Shown here piece by piece: positions 22,012 to 33,990 of a stretch of DNA of 64,000 bases. Position numbers and translations under genes: made by a program. Source of the stretch: Thamnaconus septentrionalis (taxonomy: Eukaryota > Chordata > Actinopteri > Tetraodontiformes > Monacanthidae). The notes beneath the pieces are model-generated. The model was not told where the DNA came from. It saw only the letters and a list, made by a program, of their open reading frames with translations, and made no database searches. Every line of letters starts with the position of its first letter. The stretch's first letter is position 1. The stretch lies in the NCBI GenBank assembly GCA_009823395.1, contig CM020508.1, positions 1,619,015 to 1,683,014 on the forward strand, written 5' to 3'.

Positions 22012-22428
22012 CAGATTAATCGTGTCGTCATCCATGTGGGCACCAACGACATCTGCAGACAACAGTCTGAACTCTTAAAACAGGATTTTAAGGAGCTTTT
22101 TAATCAACTATCACAGTCTCAGCTGTGTGTTTTTATCTCCGGCCCCATCCCCACCTGTGGCAGAGGCATTGGTCGCTTCAGCAGGCTGCTCAGCCTAAAC
22201 ACCTGGCTCTCCGTTACATGCAGTTCCCACAATGTTGGTTTTATCAACAACTTTGATGTCTTCTGGGAGAGGAGACATCTATATGGTCCAGACGGCATCC
22301 ATGTGAACAGAGTCGGCAGCCGCGTGTTGTCCTCACACCTGGCACATGGCTTACTACACGCACGCACCACCGCACTCTGTTCCAACCATTCCAAACCTAC
22401 ACAGACTGACCCGCCCACCACTGACTGA
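22012..22428 (+). pseudogene. LINE ORF1 with SGNH/GDSL esterase domain, 5'-truncated
   Basis: The readable part begins RVVIHVGTNDICRQQ and ends with YGPDGIHVNRVGSRVL. GTND is the SGNH block with the oxyanion Asn and DGIHVN carries the catalytic Asp and His. The block with the catalytic Ser would be in the missing 5' part. Esterase domains are known in ORF1 of CR1/L2 elements, where a membrane or RNP role has been suggested. The frame ends in TGA at 22426-22428. Confidence 0.72.
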
Positions 22429-22659
22429 TGCCCCCTAGGTCCCAGTCCCTATGTTTTTAGTTCCTCTGATTTTAGTACAGACATTACTGGACTTGGACCT
22501 TCTGTTTGCACCAACAACTCAATTATCCCCGTCATAATCACACCACATCATCCAAAAACACCTCACACAGCTCACTCGGTCAACTTTAATAACCTTATAC
22601 ATATCTCAAGACATCTGCAATCCACCAGCATAAGTAATAGGTCACCTGTCACCATCAAC

Positions 22660-25444
22660 ATGGCACTTTTAAATGTTCGCTCAATTTTAAACAAATCCTT
22701 CATAATTAATGACTTGATTTTAGACAGCAATTTAGATTGCCTTCTTTTAACAGAGACGTGGCTTGGCACTGATGCACCAGTTGTTCTCACCGAGGCTTGC
22801 CCACCGGATTTTAACTTTTTATTTTCTATCAGAGGTTGTAAAAGGGGGGGTGGAACTGCTTCAGTTTTTAAAAACACACTAATCACAAGGGAAGTGTCTT
22901 TTAGTAGTTATCTATCATTTAAGTTTCATGCCTTTGTTTTTAGCAATCCAGCCATCCTCTGTGTGACAGTTTACAGACCACCCCAGCCTTCCCCTTCTTT
23001 TATCATTGAATTTTCTGAGTTTTTATCTATTATACACGCGACTTATAATAGAATTTTAATAACTGGTGATTTTAATCTGCACATTGATACCATCTCCGAC
23101 TCATTGTCGAGAGAATTTTTAAACCTTTTAAACTGCTTGGATTTTAAACAACATGTCACGCAGCCAACTCACAACAGAGGACACACCCTGGACCTGGTCA
23201 TAACATATGGCCTGTCCACTAGTGTGTCCTCTGTTGTTGACTTGGCTGTATCTGACCACTATTGCGTGTATTTTAACTTCACCAGTTCTTATGATCAGGA
23301 AGCCCCGGTGAGAACGGTGAGGAAACGCTACATTACTTCCGAAGTGGCTGCAAATTTTATTGAAATTTTAAAAAGCACTCCTGCTGAAATTTTACCCGCA
23401 CCCTGTGATTTTATCGTTGACAATTTTAACAGAAAACTGAAAACAACATTGGACTCTTTGGCTCCACTTGTCACAAAAACTATAAAAAGTAAACCCACAC
23501 CCCCATGGAGATCTGCAAATGGAATCCCAGAATTAAAAAGACAATGCAGGAGTGCAGAGAGAAGGTGGAGGAAAAGTAAATTAACTGTCCATTACGAAAC
23601 ATTTCGTCATCTACTCAAATCTTACAATAAAACTGTCAAACAGGCAAGAATATCCCATTTCTCCAACCTCATCACAAACAATAGCAAAAACCCTCGATTC
23701 CTTTTCTCCACCTTCGATCTTTTAACTAATAAAAATTTTAATCAGGGTCTACAGACACCAACAGATGCCCTCTGTGAGGATTTTGCAGACCACTTCGTAA
23801 GTAAAATTGATGTCATTAGGTCCAGTATTTTAACTAATCAAAATCAAATTTTTTACACATCTGGACAACCACTTTTATCTGAGGAAACACTGGAGAGTTT
23901 TGCTCTGGTTGATGCAAGGACACTTGGTCGAGTTTTCTCCCAAGTGAAGCCCACAACCTGCCTTTTAGACCCGATTCCCACATCACTCTTAAAGTCACTT
24001 TATGGGTTCTTTGAGGAGCAGATTTTATATATTGTCAACTGCTCTCTTCAGACGGGTGTTTTCCCTGCTGCCTTTAGAACAGCAGTGGTGAGGCCCCACT
24101 TAAAGAGGAGCAACTTGGATCAAAACATTTTTTAAAACTACCGACCAGTATCCAACTTACCATTTTTAAGTAAGATTTTAGAAAAACTAGTCTTTAACCA
24201 AGTCAATGACTTTTTAAATACAAACAATATTTTAGAGAAATTTCAATCTGGTTTTAGAAAGAACCACAGTACTGAGACAGCCCTTTTAAAGATCGTCAAT
24301 GATCTCAGGTGCAACGCAGACTCTCAGAAGCTGACAGTCTTGGTGTTACTGGATCTAAGCGCTGCCTTTGATACAGTAGATCACCATATTTTATTAAATA
24401 GACTCAGAAACCTGGTGGGCTTGTCAGGTACTGTTTTTAAGTGGTTCTTATCTCACAGATCGATGTTTCTTTGTAAGTATGGATACGTGCTCCTCCAGAA
24501 TGCATGAAATTAGATGTGGGGTCCCCCAAGGGTCAATTTTAGGTCCGGTTCTTTTTAATCTGTACATGCTTCCCTTGGGGGACGTTGTCAGAAAACACGG
24601 CATCAGCTTCCACAGCTATGCTGATGATACACAAATGTACATTGCCGTGTCTCCTGATGACACAGGGCCAATTGATGCCCTTTTTAACTGTATTTTAGAT
24701 ATCAAATCATGGATGGCAGAGAATTTCCTACAGCTCAACCAGGACAAAACCGAGGTTTTAGTTATTGGTCCTGAAGGCCGGAGAGAGGAACTTTTACCAA
24801 AACTTCGGGATCTTAAACCCTCGCAATATGTAAAGAACCTGGGCGTTGTTTTTGATTCTGAGCTCACCTTTGTTCCACATATAAAAAATATTACAAAGAT
24901 AGGTTTTTATCATCTAAAGAATGTAGCCAGAATCCGCCCTTTCCTCTCTCAGGCCAATACGGAGGTGCTAATGCATGCTTTTATTTCCTGTAGATTAGAT
25001 TACTGCAATGCCCTGCTCTCTGGTCTTCCCAAAAAGAGTGTTTACAGTCTGCAAATACTACAAAACTCAGCCGCACGTGTGCTGACTAGGACCAGAGGAA
25101 GGGAACACATTACACCGGTTTTAAAGTCGCTGCATTGGCTCCCCTGTCCGCTTCAGGATTGATTTTAAGGTTCTCTTATTAGTTTTTAAATGTCTTAATG
25201 GTCTTGGCCCATCTTATCTATCTGACCTGCTTTTATCATATCAGCCCTCGCGGAACCTGAGGTCTACTGGCACTGGCCTGTTAACTGTTCCCCGAGTCAA
25301 AACCAAAACCCATGGTGAGGCTGCTTTCAGCCATTACGGCCCTACTCGGTGGAACAGCCTGCCAGAGAGCCTCAGGGCCGCAGAGACTGTTGATATTTTT
25401 AAGGGGAGGCTCAAGATGTACCTTTTTAACCTGGCGTTTAACTA
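22660..25444 (+). pseudogene. LINE ORF2 (endonuclease plus RT), three breaks
   Basis: The endonuclease occupies the first 200 codons with LLTETWL, GDFNLHID and SDHYCVYF. The RT follows with NYRPVSNLPFLSKILEK, LLDLSAAFDTVDH, GVPQGSILGPVLF and SYADDTQMYIA, the catalytic aspartates being at about 24620. A TAA at 24133-24135, a small deletion near 24455 and an extra C in the CCCC run near 25143 break the frame. Otherwise the protein looks well kept, so inactivation is recent. Confidence 0.82.
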
Positions 25445-27085
25445 ATTTATTCTACTCTCCTCTCTCTTATCCCACTAATTTTATGCCGTTTTACTATTTT
25501 CATGCCTTTTATTTACTTCCAATTGATTTTTACACTTTTATAATGGTTGCCCATTTTTATGCCACTGTTTCAAACTTTATTTTTATGTATTTATTTTATT
25601 TCTCATTATGATTATTCTCCCTTTTATACTTTTAGTGCCAGTGTTTCCTCATGGGGGGCCCTCCACGCTGGGAGCTACGCCTGGTCTGCCCATAGGGGCA
25701 CTGCAGGCCATGGTGCCTCCTTGTGTGGACGGTTCCTCCTCGTGGCATTTCCTCATCAGATTCTTCAGTGCCAAGCCATTTTATCTAATGTCTGTGTGAA
25801 CATGGGGTGGGCATCTGTCTGTGTGCGTTGGGGGAGGTGTGAGTCCGTATGGGGTGGGGGAGGGGCAGTGGAGCTTTTATTATTATTATTTATTTATTTA
25901 TTTATTTTTTTTTTTTATTTTATTTTTTCTTCTTTTCTTTCCTTCCCTCATTGTTACTGTTATGATTGTTGTTCTTATTATTATTATTATCTTTCCTTTG
26001 TTCTGTTCTGTTTTATGTTGTTAAGCACTGTGGGTTGCACATGTTGTATGAGCAGTGCTATATAAATAAAGTTTATTATTATTATTATTATTAATAATAA
26101 AGTAAACCTCTATAGGAAGTGACCATTATCCAATAATGATAGAAGGGGGATTGAATCTAGATCACCAAGATACAGGGAGAGCACAGGGGTGGTCATTTAG
26201 TAGTGCTGAGTGGGAGAAATGTAGGGACATTAGTGATAAAGAAAAAATTGATACAAGTGTTGATATTGATTGGTTAAATGAATATATTTGTGCAGCTATT
26301 TTAAAAGCTGCGAAGAAAGCGGCAATCTTATCCGCCATTTCAGCACATATTGGGGTGTCAGGAAATGAAATGGCGGATAAGATTGCAAAGGGAGCGACAA
26401 AGAAGGGAAATCTCTAAATAAATGTTAGTATTTGTCGGAAAGAAGTCAAGAACAAAATAAAAGGGAAACTAAAGGAGAGATGGCAGAAACAATGGGAGAA
26501 AGAAAAGAAGGGGAGGTGGTATTACAGAATCCAGAAGGAAGTTGGAGAAGCAAGGAGTACAGGAAGAAATAGGAGGGAGGAGGTAATATTCTCAGGTTTG
26601 GGTATACAGGGTTAAATAGCACATTGAACAAGATAGGGAAGCACAACACGGGGGGTTGTGACTACTGTCGTGAGGAGGAAACAGAAGAACATGTTCTAGT
26701 AAAATGTAAGAATTTATAACACACAAAGGAGACAGATGATACAAAAATTCAATAGAAAAAAGGAAAGGTTCAATGTAATTAATATACTGAGGGGAGAAGC
26801 AAGAGGTGAGAGTGTTAAAATTTTGTTGGGATTTGTAAAAGGAATAGGGTTGGATAGAAGAATATAGAAGCTTGTATGTTTATTTAGTGATTTATCTATT
26901 ATTGTTGTTATTTTTGTAATTATTATTATTTTTATTGATTTAATTTGTTATTTATTTATTTATTTTTATTTTTTATCTTAGTTAAATTAATTTCATGTAG
27001 TCAGAATAATCCATACTCCTAATCAGTTGGTGGCGGTAATGCACCAATTTGTTGTTTGCCCACCGCCATAAAAACTCAAGAAGAA

Positions 27086-29006
27086 GAAGGAGCAGAAGAC
27101 AGTGTGACTGCACCGGCGTTAAGGTAAGTTTTGTTGGATGAAACCAATTATTTGTGGAGCTTGAACTCGATTTGGCTGTGTGTAGGTTAGGTGAAGTGTA
27201 GTGCCACATCCGGACCTAATGTTGTTCACCAGGACAATTGGAATTTATTGCAGCACGGCCTTCCGGTGAACCACGTTTGGAGGAACTAAAGGTGGTACCT
27301 GATTGGCTGTGATGCTACTTTCTCTGCGACTATCTCCTACTTAAAATCTTAAAGCCGTAAAACACCCGCTCTAGGAAGAACACTTTCACCCACAAATCAC
27401 AGTTGGGAGTCCACTCCAAAGCTTTCTCAGACGACCTGGTTCCAGGCAGGGACTGGTACCACTGGCGGCCAGCGCTAGTTTTACGACCGTTATCTCTCTG
27501 CAGAACATTCCAAAGGGCCATCCTCAACACAGATGTTCCTGAACATCTCAATATCAGACAATGTTAAAAACTCCATTTTCCCATTTATAGAGACATCTGG
27601 AAGTCACATATTTGTGACCACCATCAAAAGTATTAATGGACTTTGAATCACTCTTCTAACCTCAACATTAACAGATTTAGGATTTCCTCCTAAAGGAAGC
27701 CTGGTGGCTTTCAAGCTTCAGATGGAGCAAGAGTGTCCCCTAAGGGGGGGTTACGAAAGTGATTCCTAAGTGATCGATTAAAAGTTGAATAAACTTTGCA
27801 CCTCGGTTTTCCTCATATCAATGTTACATGCTTTGCCATAATCCCTATCATTACCATCACCAGTTTTCCACGTTACACTTAGGCGACTGTTACCTCGATC
27901 CATACATACACCTTTTAAATATTGACAACAGATACATATATCTACTCATATATATAAATAAATTTGTATACATGCCCATATAAGTGCCTGAATGCTTTTA
28001 AATATAAACAAACTCCCTCCTACTTCTGTGTGTATGCTTAGATAGGTTGATAGGTATTTAGATATAAAATATATGTTGAAGGTTTAATGTGCTTTGAACG
28101 CTATGTCTTCCTCAACTGTTGCCTAACTTTCGTACACACACACAGTTTTTATTTCTTCATGTTCTTCTTCTATTTAATTTTTGGTTGTTGTTTAATTTCT
28201 TTGTCAGCAACAAACCCGACACCACATACATATTCATCAGATGCATATAGCGTAAGACGACCCATCAGTTTTAGTGTTGGAACAGCCTTTTCATTGGTTC
28301 TTGGAGTTCAAAAGACCACCCTCTTCTCCAAGTTTATACCAGTGAATTCAGTTCCTTTGTCTTGGAGTTAGTTTTAGTTTTCCTGAGTGTTGTCTAGTCT
28401 TTCTGAGTGTCGTCTTGTCTAGTGTTTTTGTCAACTTAATTTTTCCTCATTTCTGGCAAAAGGCCAATTTAAGACAGTTGCAGAAACAACTCAGCCTCGT
28501 CCAGTGACCATTATTTTTCATTTTAACTTGTGCCCAATCTCAACTGGCTAATCCTCAGACCCGAGATTGTGATTTTTGCAATTTTTCTTTTTGGACCAGC
28601 CAAGCAGTTTTTCCTTCCTCGTAACCGTGTAATTCGTTTGATCACCAAAATTACAACTGGTTACGAAGGGAGACTCTACTCTGATGCCAAAACGCCAGTG
28701 AAGCCACCTGCAGGACAGAGCAGAACGGGCAGTTCCACCTTGACGGTCGGTGTGCTAATCCAAGCTCCCTGCGCGGTACTGGACCCGAACGGTACAGTAC
28801 AAACTTCCAGGACCACCTTGGAAGAAGCTCATCCAACGTAAGCCCTCATCACTTGCTCACTGTCAAGAGTCTGGTTGTCACATCAGTGTAACCAATAACC
28901 TTTTGCTAGACTTAGCCACAACAAGTCTAGTAGACAAACGGAACTCTTTTTATATTTCTTCTTTTATTTTGTTACTTTTAGCTTAAGTTTAGGTTTTCTT
29001 TACTTA
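27086..29006. other. Unassigned non-coding stretch
   Basis: No host exon or named element is supported. The part from 27100 to 27850 has TTAAG-GTAAG-like and AATAAA motifs and could be an old LTR or UTR relic. 27900-28140 is AT-rich. ORFs such as 28087-28371 (hydrophobic, Phe-rich) and 28530-28841 resemble nothing I recognise. Confidence 0.35.
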
Positions 29007-29700
29007 GGGTGAATTCCAATTCCTCCCTTAACCCTCAATCTCAACCCTCAATCTCAAAAATGCGCGCTCCCGCGAAGTGCAAGTGCTGTCCTGATTCTCA
29101 GAACGTCAAGTTGAGGGACAAGTTTAAGGGCTGTATCGCCCTCAATATTGAGATTCTCTGGCACCACCCTTGGGAGTAAGGGCTACCCAGAAGGCATTGT
29201 GTATTTTCACCAAGACATCTTCGAAAAATGGCGATGAAAAAAAGCTAGCTACAAATGGAAGTATTTTCTTAGTTAATAAAGATATAAATATTACAAAATC
29301 ATTTTATTGTCTTAGTTTAAGACTTTTTATGGATTATTGACATCGTTGTTGTGTAACATTTTTTTACTTTACTTTACGATGTTTGTCAGCCGGACCGGCG
29401 GTCCCGGCTTCACGTTACTTGTATACCTCGTTGTGTAGCGACGGAGGACTTCTTCTTTTTCGTCGTCTTCTTTTTCGTCCCCTTCTTCTTCGTCGTCGTC
29501 TTCTTGACAGACTGGACGTAGCTTTGGTGTAAGGCCGCCCCCCACAGTCTGAAGACGTAACTGCACTTAAGGGGTGTCCCATTTCTAAGTCACAAGATTG
29601 CCCTTACACTTATTTTTGAGGGCCAAGATTGAGAGCCAAAGATTGAGGGTTAAGGGCAAGGGTTGAGATTGAGGAGTAAGGGAGGAATTGGAATTGGCCC
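29007..29700. mobile_element. PIF/Harbinger-type MITE with TTA target duplication
   Basis: The ends are inverted: GGGTGAATTCCAATTCCTCC at 29007 and the complement of GGGCCAATTCCAATTCCTCC at 29700. They are flanked by TTA at 29004-29006 and 29701-29703, the 3-bp TWA duplication typical of Harbinger. Subterminal CTCAATCTCAACC motifs repeat at both ends. The 694-bp interior has no transposase. Confidence 0.82.
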
Positions 29701-29703
29701 TTA

Positions 29704-30790
29704 CTCTCTCTCTCACCCTCTCTCTCTCTCTGTCACACACACACGCACGCACGCACACACACACACCCAACACACGCACAGTTCGTTGCTGATTGTGTCT
29801 TTATGACCACATTCATGTCATACTGTTCTGTGTGAACCATCTATTGTTACACAAATAAATGCACATTAAGCTTGATGTCATTGTTTGACTGACTTATTAA
29901 AGTGTGGTTCAAATCCCTGCGTATCGTCAAGAACTCCCCGTTAAGGAGACGGTATTGAGACTGATTCTGGCGTTTCCTGCTGACGTCAACAATCAAAAAG
30001 CAGGTGGTGCTCCAATCAAATCATATTAAATATTATAAATATTAAAATTATTCATATCTTTTTGATGTCCGTTTCCACTCCTTCGTGAGTTTGATCGATT
30101 AAATTAATCAATCAACCTTCCCCCACTACAGAAGTATAATAATATAATATAATATAATAATGCATATTCATATGTTGATATAGGTAATTTCAGACAGGCA
30201 GCTACATTGATCAGGTAAGGAAAGAAAAGAGCACTATGACTAAATTATAAAAGTATGTTATCAAATCTGATGTTATTTTTTTTGTTAGGAAACAAACTTC
30301 ACCTTCTATTTCATCTGTTCTTTTAAGTTTGGCTCATATTCTCCTCTACTATTATTCCATCCAGGCTGCTGAGGCTGCGGGGAGAGGACTGTGGTGGAGC
30401 TGCTGCGTTCCTGCATCCAGACAAATGATTGAACTCCATAGTGTTGAGCTGAAAAATCTGTTCATTATTTATTGATTAAAACAATTGTTAGTTGCAGCAC
30501 TGCCCTGTTTTTTTTTTGTTTTTGTTTTTTTACTTGAAATAATTGGTGTTTTTTTTAAGCCTCCAGTCTCTTAATTTGTTAAGGCCAGTTAAGGCCATAC
30601 TTACATCTTACAACAAACATCTCCCTTATGAGAAGTTCATGGAAATTCTGGCCAAAGACAGGCCATACAGAAAAAAATACATTCATCAGAAAAGTTTCAA
30701 AGTTAGGTAAGGCAAAGGAGAGAGTGATAGAGGAAATGAAAGAGTGAAAGAGGAATTGAGAGAGAGACCGAAGAGAAGGAGAAACAATTG
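29704..30790. other. Unassigned intergenic stretch with CT and CA tracts
   Basis: A (CT)n/(CA)n tract lies at 29704-29765. The rest is AT-rich with no coding signal. A possible short repeat with GTCCCCACTGTGGGACTAATAAAGG and a (TTATC)n tail ends this stretch at about 30800-30925. Confidence 0.4.
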
Positions 30791-30799
30791 AATTTTAAC

Positions 30800-30925
30800 C
30801 ACCGTGCTGAAAATGTCCCCGATTTTAAATTCAGAAATCTGGTCACCTTCCACTATCACCTTGCTGCTGTAATGTTGGAAATGTCCCCACTGTGGGACTA
30901 ATAAAGGAAATCTTATCTTATCTTA
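30800..30925 (+). mobile_element. Short retroposon tail with (TTATC)n end
   Basis: The 3' end reads TGTCCCCACTGTGGGACTAA, then AAAGG and a TCTTATCTTA repeat. I know this as the end of a common fish retroposon but cannot name the family. The next LINE tail is inserted into its TTATC repeat. Confidence 0.45.
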
Positions 30926-31588
30926 CCCAATCAATCTTTAACTCTTTTGACTCTATCTGACTCTTTTGACTCTATCTACTCTGTCCAAACTAGCTCTCAT
31001 TATGCTTTGTACAGTATGCTCGATATGCATGATACTGCCGCAGTCTCTGTGTCCCCGGCAGGTGATGACCACTGCGCCAGGAGCTGGATTGTGCTGTCCT
31101 GGGGGTCTTGGTGTCATCGCTTGTCCCACCACCACGCCTTGGACCTGGACTTGTCCTATCGGCAGATTGTCCATCGGGATAGGCCCTTGCCTTCCAAAGC
31201 ATGGACACTTACAGCCCACACGGACAGCAGCCTTGAATTATTTCCTATTCTTTGTGTTTATATCCGTTTTGTGAATGCCTGGTTGGTGTATCTGTTTTTC
31301 ACTCTGTCCTGTCTGCCACCCTGGCTCACTCTGCTCCTTTCTCTCTTTCTCTGTCTCTCCTCTATTTTTGTATTTCACCCCAACTACTCATAGGCAGATG
31401 ATGGCCCTCTGGAGTCTGGTTCTGCCCTAGGTTTCTTCCCACAGGGGAGTTTTTCCCAGCCACTGTCGCATCTTGCTTGCTCCGGGGGCCCAGTTGGTTC
31501 TCTCTGATTGTATAAAGCGCTTTGAGACGCCATTGGTTGTGATTTAGCGCTGTACAAATAAAAGTTTATTATTATTATTATTATTATC
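30926..31588 (+). mobile_element. CR1/L2-type LINE 3' tail (copy B)
   Basis: It is nearly identical to 49790-50423 and 57663-58083. It ends with AAAGCGCTTTGAGACGCC, TTTAGCGCTGTACAAATAAA and an (ATT)n tail. The TATCTTATCTTA context on both sides suggests a target duplication within the preceding (TTATC)n tail. Only 3' UTR is present. Confidence 0.85.
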
Positions 31589-31782
31589 TTATCTTAATAA
31601 GGGTTAGCGATAAGGCTGAAATTAAGGTTAGGGTTTTGGGGTTCCTCATGGGCTAGAAGCCCCAAATTTGGCGTGGATGTGTCTTAGGGGATCCTGATGA
31701 AGCAGCAAGTGGCCCCATGTCTCTCGGACCAAGTTGACCTTTGACCCTCATAGACTTGCATTGAAATAGGCTTCGCCATAAG

Positions 31783-32470
31783 TGTTACATGTTACATGTC
31801 CAGAGGCTCCTTTCTTTGTTTTTCTCTTCTTTTCTCCCTGTGTCCTCAAGGAAATACAAGATTGGCACCACCTAGGGGCAACGGGGCGAGCTGGGGAATG
31901 CAGAAAGGCTGGTGACGCTTGTGATCAAGAAGATTAGCTGCCACCTGTGGACTCCGAGGGGAGCTCGCTCTAGAATTGGCTCATTCAACCGACCAACTAG
32001 CCAATCAGCAGCGGCGTCGCAGTTTAAAGGCCCTCCTCCTTCTTTGTTCTCTCTCTCACTTTGACTTCTGCATTGGACAGCCAGGTTTGTGGAGGGAAGG
32101 TTGGAACAAGGTAAGGAGGGGGTACCCCATACATTCATGCACGTAGAGTCACTAAGTCTTAAACTCACCAGGTTATGGCTTGTTGCCACCCCTGTATGTT
32201 TGGATGATTTGAGATGCCCTTTTTGTAAGCTAGATAGTCAGGTCTTTCTTTCATTTTCTTTCTCCTCAGACAGAGTTGAGTTAGGGCCTAGTTTTTTGTA
32301 CTTTGTTGACTTTTTATTTGGCTCAAACCCTTTAGTTCCGCCTTCCCCTCCACACTTACCTGTTGGAATTTTTTTCCATTGCAAATAAATATTCTTTTCA
32401 AACCAAAACCTCAAGTTCTTTCCTTGTTGGTTGTCAGTCTCATCGTTACGTCCCTTAGGGTAACGTAACA
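31783..32470 (+). mobile_element. LTR of a gypsy-like element with tRNA-Pro primer site
   Basis: The LTR starts TGTTAC and ends GTAACA, with AATAAA at 32384-32389. Two bases later comes TGGGGGCTCGTCCGG, the standard primer-binding site for tRNA-Pro. No second LTR is in the window. Confidence 0.7.
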
Positions 32471-32543
32471 ATTGGGGGCTCGTCCGGCATATTCTGACAA
32501 CCAGCAGGAAATTACTTGTGACCTTTGTTGAGCACATGAGAAA

Positions 32544-32790
32544 ATGAGTTTCAACTTGCAAAGGTTTGTGGACAATCTTTCGATTGAGCAGGTTCACGCA
32601 TGTGGTAAAGACGATTTATTGTTAATTGCAGCACACTTTGATATTCCTGTTCAAAGGAGTTTACTTAAAAAAGAAATCAAGAGATGGGTCCTTGAAAATT
32701 TGGTTGACTTAAAGGTTCTCAGTCCCACCCGTCCTGTGACTGAGACTTGGGTTGATAATGTTCCTCCTGATAATGTTCCTCCACTTTCAG
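32544..32790 (+). pseudogene. gag: gypsy gag N-terminus, truncated by the 190-bp unit
   Basis: The ORF starts 70 bp after the primer site with MSFNLQRFVDNLS and includes KDDLLLIAAHFDIPV and LLKKEIKRWVLENLV, a pattern common at the start of fish Ty3/gypsy gag proteins. After about 80 codons it runs into the repeated unit near 32785, so the rest of gag-pol is missing. Confidence 0.65.
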
Positions 32791-33154
32791 GTTCATCGGG
32801 ATCCCCTAAGACACGCCCACATCAAATTTGGGGCTTCTAGCCCATGAGGAACCCCGAAACCCTAACTCTGATTTCAGCAGTAATCCTAACCCTAACCCTA
32901 ATTCAGGCCTTATCGCTAACCCTAATGCCATACAAGTCTATGAGGGTCAAAGGTCAACTTTGTCCTAGAGACATGGGACCACTTTCAGGTTCATCGGGAT
33001 CCCCTAAGACACACCCACGCCAAATTTGGGGCTTCTAGCCCATGAGGAACCCCGAAACCCTAACTCTAATTCCAGCCGTATCTTTAACCCTAATGCAATG
33101 CAAGTCTATGAGGGTCAAAGGTCAACTTTGTCCTAGAGACATGGGGCCACTTCA

Positions 33155-33990
33155 AAAGGAAAAATTTGGAGCAGACACGACAGGGTTACAGCTGAGAAGG
33201 CACTTAAGATCCTCAAAGGACTGTTGGCACTCACTAGACCAAACAAATGGTTTCAATGGACTGGTTAATTCTTCTCTCTTGGCCGGCAGCTCCACTGCCT
33301 TAGTGCTGAAGATGGATTTTGTGCAGCGGCGCGAGCATGTTAACCATTCCCACTCCCCGGATTTACACTAGAGTGGCAAGAGGTAGCGGATGACAAAGAT
33401 AAGATGTTGGCCTTAATGATTGACTGAGAACCGGCTGAGTCTCTCAGTAGGGTGATCTCTTTTTTTGTTGTGAAAACTGCCATTACTATTATAGTAACGC
33501 CAATTTCGCCTTCCATCTGGATCGAGAATTTCCATTTCAACTTTATTTTCATTATTTTAAAATGATGCTTGAATTTTTTTTACTGAATATAAATATATTT
33601 AAGTGTGTTTGTTAAAGTGTTTTTTAATGAATCATTCAGAAATGTTAAGAGTTTGCTTTGTGGAGAATTCACAATAAAAATACATTGACACTGTCAAAGA
33701 TGGACTTAAGCACTATTATTGAACTATACTGTATTTTTTGAGTGATGTGAAGCTTTTGACAAGCGCGGTGCAAAGGAGGCCCATTTGATTTTTTTTTCAG
33801 GCCAAAATTCCTGGCGGCGCCCCTGAGCGGGCAACTCTAGCACTAAGGCAGTGGAGCTGCCGGCCAAGAGAGAAAAATTAACCAGTCCATTGAAACCATT
33901 TGTTTGGTCTAGTGAGTGCCAACAGTCCTTTGAGGATCTTAAGTGCCTTCTCAGCTGTAACCCTGTCGTGTCTGCTCCAAATTTTTCCTC
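33155..33990. repeat. Inverted pair of gypsy RNase H-region fragments
   Basis: 33155-33310 and 33835-33990 are inverted copies of one sequence. The plus strand of the right arm reads KPFVWSSECQQSFEDLKCLL and VVSAPNF, the start of the gypsy RNase H region. Arms are over 90% identical by eye, with about 520 bp of AT-rich spacer. Confidence 0.8.

Larger units (their letters stand above)
22012..26095 (+). mobile_element. CR1/L2-type LINE, nearly full length, inserted in the Nimb LINE
   Basis: It starts inside ORF1 (SGNH esterase domain), continues with a full endonuclease and RT ORF2 broken by a stop and two frameshifts, and ends in a 3' UTR with AAATAAAGTTTATT and an (ATT)n tail. The Nimb sequence continues at about 26100. 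Its RT (GVPQGSILGPVLF, YADDTQMY) and esterase-type ORF1 place it near CR1/L2. Confidence 0.85.
20461..27085 (+). mobile_element. I/Nimb-type LINE, split by another LINE and lacking RT
   Basis: ORF1 (20461-21048) has zinc knuckles, followed by an AP endonuclease segment (about 21440-21995). After the inserted LINE the endonuclease end resumes (SDHYPIMIEGG in a shifted frame near 26120), then an RNase H segment (AHIGVSGNEMADKIAKGA, 26346-26400), and a C-terminal region with EETEEHV. An RNase H domain after RT is typical of the I clade. The 3' end holds the motif GGTGGCGGTAATGCACCAA..CCGCCATAAAAACTC and an (AAG)n tail, which I know from fish Nimb elements. The RT itself is deleted. Confidence 0.8.

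Noticed and set aside
25547..26065. 172-codon frame with a long Phe/Tyr-rich segment
   Set aside because: It lies in the 3' UTR of the inserted LINE and reflects T-rich simple sequence.
28087..28371. Hydrophobic 94-codon frame
   Set aside because: AT-rich, Phe/Leu-rich by composition, with no homology I recognise and no splice or promoter context.
32840..33100. Interstitial telomere array
   Set aside because: CCCTAA-like motifs are few, degenerate and part of a repeated 190-bp unit, so it is not a telomere relic of array type.
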